Shown: positions 13,401-26,400 of the stretch, in pieces
Layout: each line of letters opens with the position of its first letter
How positions within the stretch are numbered: the stretch's first letter is position 1
Source: Linepithema humile
Lineage: Eukaryota; Arthropoda; Insecta; Hymenoptera; Formicidae
Length of the DNA: 64,000 bases
NCBI RefSeq assembly: GCF_040581485.1
Contig: NC_090129.1
Location: forward strand, 25,240,764 to 25,304,763
Direction of reading: 5' to 3'
Program-made: the position numbers and the translations under genes
Notes under the pieces: generated by a model
The model's input: the letters and a program-made list of their open reading frames with translations, nothing else
The model's database searches: none
What the model was told of the DNA's origin: nothing

Positions 13401-16400
13401 TATACTATATCTCATTGGCGAAGTGGTACATCAATTCAGTGTCGACGTACGCGGTGTTTCGTTAACGATAAACGTTATTGGCCAATAGTGATTTAGTGGC
13501 GGTCGGCGAAAATTCATTCCCATTAAAGAATGATTGACGCAACTGACGTTTATACGGGCTTTTATCCATGACATACGACACAGTCGTAACGGCCACGATA
13601 CTAACTGCTTTCTTCAAGAAGTAATAATTTAGTACTGAATATTTATAATGAGCGATGCATCGCATGTATATTACACTTCAATCATTTTTTAACACTTTTC
13701 CCTAGTGGCGATGTATTTTTTCATATATGCACTTTGCGACATAATTTGAAAGACTAATTTTATTACTTTGTTATTTATGATATAATAAAAGAATGAAAAG
13801 TTTCATTTTTAACACAATGTCATGTTTACTTACTTTACTAAATAATTCTGAGATTTTATTGTTATACGCTAGCTGCACATATACGCGCTGATATGTTGCT
13901 GCAGGAATTTTGTAATAATATTGTGATAATATCAAAATCGTTGCGTATAAAAATTTTCGGAATTAAAGAAACATAATTCTGTTGTATAGCGTTTTATTTT
14001 AAGGGCAGAAAATGTAATAAAATACGATTAAACGAGATACGTTGAAAAGAACAAGTTCGCAATCAAGTTTTTCGCATTATACGCGCGAGCAACGCGATGA
14101 CGATAACAAAAGCTCTAAGGCAAAATTTTTGCGGCATATTTTTATTTTTAATTCCAAAAACTTTTAGGCGGTGCAATTTTGTGATATTAGTGGATGCTAT
14201 TATGAAATTCTTGTGAAAATATAAAGCATTTTAAAAAAAAAATTAAATAATTTATTCCATTAGATTAGATGCTAAGTGTAAATAAAGATTATTTAAGATT
14301 TTTAGCAGCACTTATTGTTAGAAATAGAATGAAAATGAATAAACTCTGTAAGCAAGTTTTGTTCAAGAAATTCTATTTCGAATTTTCACTATGTATATGC
14401 ATTGAACGATGTGCGCAAAAATGATTCTCGCTGAGAGATTCACGGAAAATTGCGTGAACGTAAATATGCAAAACCGAAAAAACGACGTCATACATTCGCG
14501 GCGGGCTAAAAATCACGACACTTCCGGTTTATGTCCGCCGTTTCATGACCGTCATCCCTCGTCGAGACGAGCGGCGTCCCTATGTTATATTACCGCCGTG
14601 TATTTATGCGCGCGTAAAAAAATACACGCGCGGATAACGCGCTAATACATGCGCGGCCTTTCGGCCCTTCATGTGCCGCGCCCCTACGGTGCACCACGCG
14701 CTTTTACGCGGGAAAGTGTCTTTTTAAAGCGACCGCGCATATCGAAAACAAGCACTGCAATTTTTTTTCGAAATTATCAATGATTTTTGATGACTCTTTA
14801 TATCCTTTGAACTTTGTTTCATAACTTTTTGTTATATATCCATATTTCATATGGATACAATTTTAGTGACGCACATAAGGATTGCAAATTCCGAAATGTA
14901 ATTAAAAACGTAACAAATAATAAAAACATATAAAATTGAAAAATACAGCGAGAAAAAAAATATTTGTATGACATTTTCCAAGTGCAGGATGGTTCAGAGT
15001 TACTATAATAAATATGCATAAATAAATAATTTTTCCGTATATATATATACATAATATTTTTGCACGTAATGCTTTGTCAAGTTATTTGACATTCGACTAA
15101 TCTATAAAATCTAATTAATTGCAAATACATTTTATTTATTCACCGTGCAAGTTGCGCGGTGTCCGCGGGTAAGTTCGGTTTGCATCTTTGACAAGGCCAC
15201 AATATCGCGCGATGCTATTGCGGGCGGGGGTGCGGAGAACGGAGAATGACAGGGGAAGGAGAGGGAGAACGAGGGTGCGCGGAAATGCAGATATTTGCCA
15301 GGAAATTGATAACTCGAATAAACTCGTCGCAAAACATTCAAACAGGCTGCCAAACGGTACGATTGCACACTCCAACCCCCGGCTGCGAGCCAAACACCGC
15401 ACATCCCCCCGATGCAACGGCTGTACATACGTTCGCGGGAGTGATGCGAGCTCGACCGATACAATGCGCATATTACTTGTCCGCCGGTATTCTCCGCACC
15501 GGCGAACTGATTACGGACGAATTTGCTGAGCGATTTTATTCCGATTCGTAATCAAAAGTTGCCGGCGGTTTTACAATGGCGATTAGAGAGAACTTGTCTT
15601 TGCAATAACAAAGTGAATGTGCGTACTCTCATTAGAACATTTATGTATGTGAATACTAAGTAATATGTAAGCAATATTTGAAAATTATAATTAAATTCAA
15701 TTATATAAAAATTGTTAAAACACCATAGAAATGTAATCGTTTCATCATTGTTAACATCTATATTTTTTTATATAACAGCATCTTATATTTGCTAATAACT
15801 TTGTAGTGCTCGCAATAAGATAGGATTTAGAATCACGCAAAAACATATTGTTCTTTCCTATTAATAACAAAGTTTCAAAAACGATCACTATTGGAACGAT
15901 GATAGTTGATTATAGCAACTTGTGGACGTGACTAAACACGCGCGTTACAGACGCAAGTCAATATTAACTCGATATTTTTGCCGCGCCATTAGAGTCAAAT
16001 AAACGCAATGTAAATTGCACGATACAGTCGCGTATGCTTATTTGCCATAAATAGCGATGAAGCACGAGCGCGAGCGTATGTCAACCACGTCTCTATACGC
16101 GTCCCTTCACGAGGCCGTTCAAAAAGGGCGTGAGTGTGTAATGAAAATACCACACTATGGAGTATAAAATAGATATGTGCGCGGCCAATTCGTACAATAG
16201 CGTCAACGTTCGAGATATCAAACAGTACGTTAATAATATCTCTGGCACTGACTCGTGTCAGCGATAAATTTTAATATATCGAGAAGATTGCTGAGAGAAA
16301 AGAAGATTCAATTCAACGTTGGAGAATATTTCATCGTTTGTACTTAAAATATCGAATAATCGACACAAAGGTGACTATAACTTTCAACAAAAAATTTACA

Positions 16401-18291
16401 AAGCAGCATTTTTATCAGTAAACGACGACTAACATGCCTTTGCGAGACAACGCGCGCACGTGCAACAATTTCCGTAATTAAAATTGACTCTTCGCTCACA
16501 ATCACGCGAGTAATTTTCCGCAATGACTGTCCCCTGTTGCGCGACACGCCGTGCATCGCCACAAAGTCAGTATCGACTAATTAGCAACGCGCTAACGTCG
16601 CATCGAAGCGGGTGCGGTGCGACGCGGTCAAAGGGCGTCGTTATCCTCGCGTCGGACTACGCGGGAATAAAAAAAATAGAAGCGAAGGGAGAGACTTTCC
16701 GTACGCCTCCAACCCCTTTTCTCTTTCGCAATCAAACGAAAATTAGCCGATGAAAAGAGAGACGGTAGGACGCGCGAGATGACCATCGCCCGCTTTTTCG
16801 CCGACGGTTAATTTGCGCGGAGAAGCGAGAAGTGTACAATTTCTCACGAAGTTGCTCGATTTGGTGCGCGGTCCGATATTTTTATCTTGAATGAGAATAT
16901 TTTATCTCTTTTCCTTCATAAAAATACCAGGAAATAGCTCCAAATTCTACAATTCACGAGATTTAAGAAATATTATTGTCATTTACGTGAAAGTCATAAA
17001 TTAATATCTTACTTATAAAAATTGTTTTCACGATTATCCTTATCAGAACTACATTCCAAATTCTTATTTAAATAGCAATTCTATTTAATAATATACATAA
17101 ACATTCTCCCTGCTAAATAAACTCAGCTGCGTATCCAAAATTTTCGAAATGTATACAACCGGACATATATCTCAAGAGATAAGCGAAAAAATAGAAAGAG
17201 AAACACACTCCGTATTGTTCAAGAGCACGATCTTTTTCGAGTCTCGCAAGCGCTCGGGGTGGACACCCCGTATATTTTTCCACGCTGACCCCGGCATACG
17301 GGCGGGTTAAGGCCGGCTACACGAGGAGCAGAATCGTCGAGATTTGTATGCTTAATCTACCTAAGTCGTTTATTTGAGCCCCCGGCGACGTAACAGCTGC
17401 GCCGTGAACAACCCTGAAGAGGCGCGCGCGCGCAGAGGGCTCGTCCTCTCTTTGCCGCGCGTTTGTTTATTTTTCGCCGTTGTCTTAATTACCGAAAGAT
17501 AGAGCCATCCATTTTTCTCTCGACGGCCAAGCCGCCGTCCGCTTTTTCCGTACGCTTTTCAGCTCTGGATTTGATATAATGGAATAAACTATGCGAATAA
17601 CTTTGCGAATAGTATAAAATAATTGTGAAATAAACTTAAGTTACATTTGAGATAAATCGATAAAACAATCCAATGGATAGAATATTTAACGTTTTTATTA
17701 TAAAAATGACGTATTGAATATCGCTGCCGTCGATTCAACCAGTAAATATTTATTGATTTATATTTACAATAAATATTTAACTCTTCGTTTGAAAAAGAAA
17801 ATATTTTAGCTTGTACTCTTTATGTTCAAAATTGAAAGTGTAAAGAATTTGGTATATAGTCCTGATGAGGATAATCATAAAAGCAATGTTTATAAATAAG
17901 ATATTAATTTATGACTTTCACGCAAATACACGGAGCAAATCCGCGTGCTTATCTTAGAAAAATTTTGTCTATAATAACATCTCACGAATGATGACGATAA
18001 TTTAGAGAATATGTTACGAAGACATTTTCCGACGATATAATTTTCTCGAAGCGATGTCTCGTTAATGTTAACGAAGCTCAGCGAATAAACGCACAATGTA
18101 TATTAACATTAATATTATCAAAGAAACGAGAATGATCAACATAAGTAACCAGTATTATAGCCAAAAATTGTATAAATATATTGATCGAAGATTGATGCTT
18201 TAAACAAAAATTTAGATTAAAAAATGCTATTTTACGTTGATCATTATTCGTTCGAAAAAAAAGTGATAACCGTGCATTGAATTGTACTCAC
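10481..18291. other. non-coding DNA, no supported gene
   Basis: I find no exon with domain content or matched splice signals. There are AT-rich stretches (for example 11620-12060, 12860-13220 and 13660-14420) and small GC-rich patches around 14480-14740, 15130-15560, 16440-16860 and 17220-17570. The patch at 14480-14740 includes a GC-rich potential hairpin (GCGCGGC and GCCGCGC, about 14651-14685). If the minus-strand exon at 18292-18829 is not the last of its gene, this stretch would be intron of that gene. Confidence 0.4.
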
Positions 18292-18829
18292 GTCTGTACG
18301 GTCGTCCTTCCTCCGGGGTGGATCGCTCGGTGTTTTCGGATCCAGGTGTGGCGTTGGCATCGCGGTCTTCCTCGTCAGGAGTCGCACCACGATTCGGACC
18401 GGAACCGGTACCACCGGTGCCGGTAGGCGAACGGCTCGCGGAACCGGCCGGACTCTGCGGCCCGCCAACTTCCTGTCCGGCAGCAGCAGCGGCGGCGGCC
18501 GCGGCGGCCGCCGCACCCGAAACGGACACCACCGCACCCCCGCCGGCGCCTGGTAGAGACGAGGGCGAGAACATATTCGACATGCTCGAGAGCGAGCCGA
18601 TGCTGGGCAGGCCGCCACTTCCCGGCACCGCGCCGTTCCCGGTCTCGACCTTGAGGCACTTGCTGGGGGGCGCGAACGCGGACGGCACCAGGGGCCGGAA
18701 GCCGCCGAAGGGCAGTCTATGCTCGAGCGGGTGCAGGAATTGCGGCGGCAGATGCAGCATGTGATGCAGCCCGTAGCCCAGCGATGCCGCCGTGCTGAAG
18801 GGCACCTGCAGCTCCTTCGAATCGGTCAC
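18292..18829 (-). CDS. internal coding exon of a Pro/Gly/Ala-rich, transcription-factor-like protein
   Basis: This is one exon of a longer minus-strand gene. The acceptor reads TTTATTTCAG just above 18829 and the donor reads GAC|GTGAGT just below 18292, so the exon is 538 nt. It enters in phase 0 (first codon GTG, Val) and leaves in phase 1. The 179 encoded residues begin VTDSKELQVPFSTAAS. They go on with a His/Leu/Pro-rich stretch (LHHMLHLPPQFLHPLEHRLP), a Gly/Ser-rich region, an alanine run of about 13 around residues 105-117, a PQSPAGSASRSPTGTGGTGS-like section and an acidic DEEDRD patch, ending in EGRPYRR. No DNA-binding domain lies in this exon. Low complexity with a polyalanine run is typical of the disordered parts of developmental transcription factors such as homeobox, T-box or zinc-finger regulators. 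I cannot name the family. Upstream and downstream exons were not identified. Confidence 0.65.
18489..18527 (-). repeat. polyalanine-coding GCN repeat
   Basis: A GC-rich trinucleotide repeat, impure at the DNA level, that encodes the uninterrupted alanine run of the 18292-18829 exon. Mixed GCN codons rather than a pure repeat suggest a protein-level tract that has been retained for some time. Confidence 0.7.
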
Positions 18830-21800
18830 CTGAAATAAACACGAAGAAAAAATTTGTAAAAGATGCTAGTAATCGTATAATTGTATAGTTTCATTTTTAA
18901 ATCGCGAAAGTGTTACTGGTGTTAGTGAAAGGAAAACATAAGTCGTAGTAATGTAAGAGAAACAGTTAACCAATTAACTGTTAGTAATTTTTGATCAGTA
19001 CCGAATAGAGAAGGAAACTATGTTACGTGAGAATTGAAAATTTTTCAAATAGATCATATATATTCACATATGTACCTATATATATTCTTCAAATTACTAT
19101 TAAATAATTATAAGAAAAGATTGATTGAATTCAAATTAAGACAGTTCATATTGAATACTTCTAATATTAATGTAAAATTAAATATTAAGACTAGCGAGTA
19201 GCCTCATTTAATAAATATATTCCTTAAATCCCTTAAATTTCATTTAGTTATTAAATTTTACAGTCAATTCATAAGTCGTTAGCTTGAAATCGTATATCTC
19301 TAATTTCCTATTGATTCTGATGATACTGACATTATACAAAAGAACTCTTGACGTTTACTCTCCGAAACTGCGCTCGCATTATTGGACGCGATGGGATAAC
19401 TTTATTTCGAATATGCGATGAGCGGAAAAATGTTTGAATCGCGTAATTCGATAGCTCATTTGCAACATGCATTTCCGCGCTTTCAGCTACGTCTGAATGG
19501 CATATAATATCAAAGCAGCGTGGCGGTATACTGTTAATAACGCGAAACCACTGTGTTATAATAATCCGTCAAAACCTGCAGCTCTTCTCTCCCGGCGCTC
19601 TCTTCCACCCTCGCGTGTGTCGGTTGTATCATTCAATTCGCCGTGATTGACGAGTCTATTAAGCCGCATACTGAATGCTCGGCTGAAGCAGCTACGCATT
19701 GGGTTTTGTAACATTTATAATGCCAGAATTATCGGATCGTACTAAACGCGGCTAAAGTAATAATAATGCATTGTATCTCCTGTGTCTCGACTTCTCGGAA
19801 AACGTAATGGCGTGAGCAACACGCGAGTCTTTCAATGCCTAATTACCGACACGAGTACTTCACGATGTAGCATCATATTTCACAAGTATTCATAAAATTA
19901 TTTTTCTTTAAATAAAAAAATCCCATTTTTTACAGGGTACAAATTCAAAATATTTGGTTTTAAAAGCGGAATTATTAAGGAAAATACATATTTGATATGA
20001 TTTCCGAAAATTTATAGCGTATCTTTCTTCAATCGCGCACACTTTTCTAGCAGACATAAACGTTGGAATATCATTAATTCCGCAATTTTATGGTTTATAT
20101 GAAATTGTTATAGAATTTCGGATAAAATCTATTCCGGTATAAAAATATGAAATTTACGTTGCTCATCAACATGCCGCGCGACTAAGGGAACAAAACGGAA
20201 GGCCGAAATGATTTCATCAGCGAGAACGGACAGCTGGTTTCCGGATAAACATTTCATTCGGCCGATAATGACGCGGGCGATGAGTTACACGCGCGGGTAT
20301 TAGTACGCCGCGATTAGTTTATTATTCTTTTATACGGGGAAATGAGGTCCGCGTTCGCCAGCCCGGCGTATTTGCGCCCGCGGTCCAATCAGTGATTTAT
20401 TAGGTATTCATTATTATTTTAATTGCGGCCCCTGCCCTTTTTTCACGAGCGGCGACGCGCGCCGCTTGCATATTTGCAATAATCTTTTTTTTTCTTTTTT
20501 TATTTTTCGCTCATTCCCGCGTGCGGCAAAATGCGAGCGTATTTTGCCACCGCGCCACCGCAATTAGGTTCGCCCCGAAATTATCTCATTTTTTAACGAT
20601 GCTGAATTTTGATGCAACCCATTCTCTCGCTGTCTCCCTCGTTCTACCGCCCATTATATCTATCGTTCCGCATCTGCACACGTTATCCGGTCCCGATTGA
20701 TGTCCCGCACGTATGAAAAATATTCAAGCATTTAAAAAACGCTGTGGAATACACTTATAATTAACCGCGGTGCTCGTTCGTTAAATGTTTGCGGCAATCA
20801 TGGTTATGAGATAGAGATATGTGTAATATAAAATCGTATCTCCTAAAAGAGTCTTGTTATTATCGGAAGTTTAATAACGGTATTTTCTGCAAATTTATTA
20901 TCGATACATTTTAATAATGTTATACAAAATTTATTTTAAAAACATATATAAAAATTGCAAATTGTGTATGTTTGCGTATTCGTATTTTAACGTAATATTT
21001 AAATTAAAATGTTATTAAATAATTTATTCATAATTTTCTTAGAATTAATAAATACTTGGCAATTCTGTGAATACTACTTATAACTATATTAAACCGTATA
21101 TAAATTTCTTATCACAAGAAAATACTTACTGTATTCCATTGATAATAGACTTGATTTCTTTTTTTAATTAATGCTTACACACAACTTACTATAGACACAG
21201 CAGTGATGCACAATTTGTCATATATCTTTCTTCCGAATTTTGAATAAATTGAATACAAACATTTGTATATTTTTACTTTTAATAAATATAAAGATTTGAT
21301 AAACTAAACAATTTTTATATCTCTTTCTTGATAATATTTTTTGTATTATCTTTATATTCATTATCTTTAAACAAATTCCAAAACGCAACAATAATCTGCT
21401 TTTCGATGGAAGAAAGTTGCGCATCACACTGAGACTTAATACTATTATTCGAGCATTCACATTTATACAAACGCACACAATCAAATTTCTATTCATTGCG
21501 TGCATTAATTAGTACTTGTGTGCACAAAAATAAAGCGGCGCAGACATGCACAGCGGAATAGGAGTAATTCGAGCTATCTGACGCGCTCGTTGAAATCAAT
21601 GCCAGCAATTATTTTTTTGTGTTATTTGTTTATTTTATACACATTTCAAGTTGTTTTTCTGCCAAATCATGACGCACGTTACGTCGAATACGATATACTC
21701 GAATTACTGCGATGCAGTTTCGTTATATGCGATGCAAGCGTGAAAGTGATTTAACCCTTTCAGCTTCTCCGATAAATTCCATTCATCGATTTTGATGTGG

Positions 21801-22763
21801 TTAAAAATTATACGAAAATTAATTAGACTAACGTATCCAATAACCAATTTTTGAACTTCTACACGATGTTTACGTTACGTAATTTACAAAAAATTAAGTC
21901 AAAAATAATACGCTTCGAATAATCGCATGATGCATTTACATGATTACTTTCTTAAAAAAAAAAGAAAAAAAATCTATAACACAAAAACATCAAAATCTGC
22001 ATTTGAAAGACAAAGGATTAAATCGCATTTCAGCACATTGCGGATAAACGAGATACAGCATAAGTACAAAGTGATAGTGTTGCTTAGGCGTAGGGTAAAG
22101 GACAATGGGACACTAACTTGTGGATTGAAGGGTCTTTGCATTCTCAGGGCCTCAGGTAACCCTCCAGCCTGCGAGAATACAACCAAAGACGGCGGTGGTA
22201 GATGATTCGGTACGTACGCAGAATTATCCATCTAAAACATATGTCGTCGTTTTCTACCCTGCTTGTCATGTCGAGTATCTATCGTTTTTTCTAGATACGG
22301 ACGGCGATACGAAGAGAATTTCGCACAAACTATTGTAAATCGCGAAAGCGCGGCCGGTAAGAAGACGATAATCGAATATACTTCACCGATAACATTTATA
22401 TTGGCTAATCAATTATTTATTATTAATTGAATCCATGAATTAATCCGACTTTCGCAGTGTAAACTGTCACGGTAGATATGATTGTAATTAGATATAGCAT
22501 CTGTCGCACAATCTAGATTTGCTTCTCAATCGGTGAATCTCTTTCTTTCATTTATTTTGTCATGCAGTTTTTAATTTAATGTATATATGTTTTCTTATAA
22601 ATTTAAAGCAATAAATTTTCTTAAATTATTTCCACTACAAAAAAAATGGTTTTGCTTAAAACGAGATTGCAATAATTCGAATCTTATAATTTAAAAATAT
22701 GTGGAATTAGAAATTGTAAATCACCAATCGAGAAGCGAATTCAATACATTAACTCGTTCGTCA

Positions 22764-22814
22764 ATGAGAATTACGTCGTGGCGCATTAATTACATCGATG
22801 AGAATTACGTCGTG
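22764..22814. repeat. 17-bp direct repeat, period 34
   Basis: The sequence ATGAGAATTACGTCGTG occurs at 22764-22780 and again at 22798-22814. The spacer is 17 bp. No function is evident. Confidence 0.85.
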
Positions 22815-23881
22815 TTTCTCGAGCAAAATGAAATTATATTCTCTTTCGATTTTATATTGACACCTGATACGCGAACACAGTTTAATTAATTACAAAATGG
22901 CAAAAATACATTAAGAATTAATTACATAATAACAAGATAAAAATCACTAGCAACTGACACGTTCTATTGATATGTTTTATAATAAAAATTCAATAATTTT
23001 GTGACAATATTATAACTGCATTTTCAACATAGCTTTTAGAGCGCTTTTATTTGTGTCATTATTAGTCAAACGGCTCGTATAAAGAAATTCAGTGTTTTTT
23101 TTTACTTGAACAATATTCAATAAAATTTCTAAAATTTGATTATACATTTTTTCAATTAATATTTAAAATCATAAAGTCCTATTATTTTACTTAAACCGTC
23201 AAATAAAAAATCGGATTATTACAAATTCTCGAAATGTTTAACTCTACATTCTGTTCGACATTCTGCAACGTAAACAACATTTTACAACGTAAAAAATTAA
23301 TTAAAGTATAAATAAATAAGAATGAGCAATAAAAATTTCTCTCTGAGCCAAATTTTTAAAAACTTATAATGTAAAACAGTATAAATATATTGCAACAATT
23401 GCAACTGCTTTATCAAATATAATAATGATTAATGTAATTAGTTTTGAAAAATAGACAAATACGAGCAAATCTGCTCGTAACTCACTCGATATTTTCTTCC
23501 ACAAAACGCAATTTAATAGAACACATCAGCGTGTCATAGCATAAGACCCGGGATGGCGGTATACCGCGTGTATCATTAATTATCACGATTGTCAATTAAT
23601 CATTGGCGTTGGGTTGGGTTTCGACCCGCTAACAATTTCTGCTACTTCTAACCTTTCAACCTTTCAACCAGAAAGCTATCGAATTCGATCCGCGAGTAAT
23701 TATATCGATCGATGTCATATCTTTTCTTTCGCGACGGACGATTAAGCGAGCGCTTGCCGCTAAAAAATTGAGTGCGAAAAACATTGATAATAATAACAAA
23801 TAATGAATATGTCAGCAAGATTGTATGCAAATAATTTCTAAAACAATCGAGTTTAATATTTAATGTGCAAATTCCGTGAAC

Positions 23882-23990
23882 AATTAGCAAAAGATTTGAA
23901 TTCTTTTGATCATTCTTATCAATTCATTATCATTATAATTAGCAAAAAATTTGACAACTTTTTTGTTGTTCTTATCAATACATTGTCAAA
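23882..23990. repeat. two diverged tandem copies of a 55-bp unit
   Basis: Both copies start with AATTAGCAAAA and contain CTTATCAAT followed by CATT(A/G)TCA. The first starts at 23882 and the second at 23937. They differ at several positions, so this is an old local duplication. Confidence 0.7.
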
Positions 23991-25139
23991 AAATTGTTAA
24001 TTAAAAGTTAAAAAAGCATTATAAAAATATTCCTATAGCAATTAAATGTTAAAAATAATAATACTCCAAATTGTCCAATAATGTAAAAAGGACTCAATAA
24101 TTTTAATTATAGAGATTATTTTTATAAATCTGTAATAAATTTTACATAAATTATAGTCAAAATACTAAAAATATAAATGAATATTCAACATCTTATCATT
24201 TTGTGCGTAATACGATAAGAATAATCCAAGTGACAACTAATTGAAAATGTTATTTTAGGCAAACAGATTCGGAGTCCACTCCACATTTGAATCTTTTTAT
24301 CACTTCTGCGTATTGAAATACACTTACGCAACATTTTTGCAGAATTTCGTGTCTTTGACAAAATATTATATTATATTATGTTTGCTGTATTGTTTGCACA
24401 TTTCGTTCCATTTTGCAATCCCCAGTAAAGATTCAATAATAAAAAAAACTACATATTACCAAATTTGATTAAAGTGTTTTGCTTTATATTGAATCACACT
24501 GACATCATTCATGAATTAACCGATTCACAACTGTCAATTTTATATTTATCTAATCAGTTAATACAGATGTTAGCAAAATTCAGTGTAATCATAATCGAGC
24601 ATTATTCTTAACACATTATTTATGTTCACAATTTTAAAACAATTGTAATATTTGTTCCCAAGCAATATATCACTTTTTGACATCAATTGCATTTACATTT
24701 TACGAACAAGAACGCCAATACATAATAAAGTCTATTGTAAAATAACATTCTCCCGATATTGTAACTGACAATATTCCCATCTGCTCACTGTACTTTTACT
24801 ATTTCAATTGTAATCCGAAGCGAATACACACAAAATTCCGAATAATGACAAATACAGATAGATTCGAAAATAATGCTTTTATGCGATAATTCAACCGACA
24901 ACATAATTCTCATCGTAATTACTCCGCGTCACTTTTGTTACAGTATTTGTGCTCTGACGAAAGTATGCAAAACTTTAATAAAGTCCGCTTTTTTATACAA
25001 AAGTCGAACAATTGACATATATTTTTATCGCTATTAATGTGCAACACTTGCTACATATACTATTTGTTTTCGAAAGTAAACAAATGAAACATTTCAGATA
25101 ATCAGGCAGACAATATCCACTCCTAGAGTGAAATTTCTG

Positions 25140-26400
25140 CAAATTCAAGCCACGACGTTCTCATTGCCTAAATGACGAAACGACGGACACGCACGCGACG
25201 CAGCACGATGCGATACAACGCGGACTCGACGGCGAGTCGGCACGCGAAATTGAGGGGAATCCACGCGGCGCTTCCGGGCGCAAAAATGACATGTTGATCA
25301 CCAGTGCGCGTACGTTTTCCTCGTGTGCACTGAGAAACTGATGCGCGGCTAGCCGCGGCGTGCGGCTGTCCGAGAACATTCACAGAACCTCACAGAGCCC
25401 GCTGCTTGTCTCCGTCGCTGCGTGTTTCCACCAGACGCGAGAACAATAACTTTAGCAACAATAACATTAACAACGGTGATGACGGAGGCAAAAACTCGCG
25501 GTGCATCATCCTCTCAAACGTTTTCACTGTTTCAAAAAACACGCGTCGACCTAACGTTGCTTAACCTAACCTGCAGACGCGTGCAACGGCTGTCAATCGT
25601 GGACGACGATAATTACAAACCCGCGCGGTCGTCTGACAGAAAGACGACGGTTCGTCCTCCTGGAAGAGAATGTCCGTGATCGTACGATCGTGGTACGCGT
25701 ACAAATTGACGTATAACACCCGGTAGAGCCCCACGTAGTACGGCGCGAGTGTCCGAGTTCGAAAATTCAAATCCGCCGCGCCGCGTCCCGCCACTACACC
25801 GACAGGTCCGTCGACCTAACCTCAACCGTGTCTGCGGTGTCCGCGACCAGTACCTCGACTGGCGATCGGTATCACCCCCGTGCAGGCTGTGTAACGCCTG
25901 CTCGTGTTAAGAGTCAGGTGAATGAAAGAGTGAGAGAGAAAGACAGAAAAAGAAGAGAGAGGGGGAAGAGCGAGACAGAGAATGACAGAACAGGGGGTAC
26001 GAGCGGGCGAAGCGAAAGAGAGGGAGAGAGAGAGGATGCCGCCAAGCCCGTGCGAGCAACCTCGTGGACATGCGAGTGCAGACTGATTGGAGCGTGGAGT
26101 GTGAGGGTACTTACCCACGAGTCGCGGGATCGGTGGCGGTGGCGGAGGCGAGGTAGAGGCGTGGAAGCACCGACCGGCGGCGGCGGCGGCGGTGGTAACG
26201 GCGTGCGCGTGTGTTTTCCGCCGCCATGACTGGCGCCACCGTAGCGACCGCCGGCAGCTTGATAGCGCGCACGCGCGACCTGCGCAATCACGTGCTGCGC
26301 AACCACATGCGATGCTCACCGCGGGGCTCAATTGCGCACGGAACGCGCAGTCGGCAACATCTGTTTTGTGTCCGATAGCTTTCATAAACGTTCGTTCCAG
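25140..26400. other. CpG-dense GC-rich block, possible promoter and 5' exon region
   Basis: This is the most GC- and CpG-rich block in the left half of the window. It includes a purine-rich run on the plus strand (about 25920-26040) and GGC/CCG triplet runs near 26170-26200. Overlapping long frames on both strands are composition artefacts. On the minus strand a good splice donor ends an open region (see 26115-26226), which suggests that this block contains the 5' end of a minus-strand transcript. Confidence 0.45.
26115..26226 (-). CDS. possible 5' coding exon (start codon to strong donor)
   Basis: On the minus strand an ATG at 26226 in the context GTCATGGCGG opens a frame beginning MAAENTRARRYH. 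The frame continues through an arginine run made by CGC repeats to the strong donor GTGG|GTAAGTACC after 26115. It would leave in phase 2. The translation is Arg/Ala-rich, low in complexity and resembles no family I know, so the exon may instead be untranslated. Joining directly to the exon that starts at 18829 would give a stop in this frame. The frame in which the two would join in phase (ending RSRDSW) has no ATG after an upstream stop near 26317. If the two belong to one gene, another exon must lie between them. Confidence 0.25.

Larger units (their letters stand above)
18830..25130. other. probable intron or intergenic DNA upstream of the 18.8-kb exon
   Basis: No further coding exon is recognisable. 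The DNA is mostly AT-rich. Complex patches around 19370-19860 and 20160-20720 are richer in GC and contain ATTA/TAAT motifs beside CpG-rich segments, including a GCGGCGACGCGCGCCGC-like palindromic stretch near 20450. These would be candidates for regulatory DNA of the minus-strand gene. The span 22900-25130 is very AT-rich and shows only small local duplications. Confidence 0.4.

Noticed and set aside
25560..25825. AACCTAACCT-like pieces resembling the insect telomere repeat (TTAGG)n
   Set aside because: Only two units or fewer occur in a row, so chance is a sufficient explanation.
25822..26385. 187-codon minus-strand open frame in the CpG-rich block
   Set aside because: It runs straight through a strong donor site and has Cys/Arg/Pro/Ser composition typical of GC-rich untranslated DNA. 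An equally long frame is open in another register.
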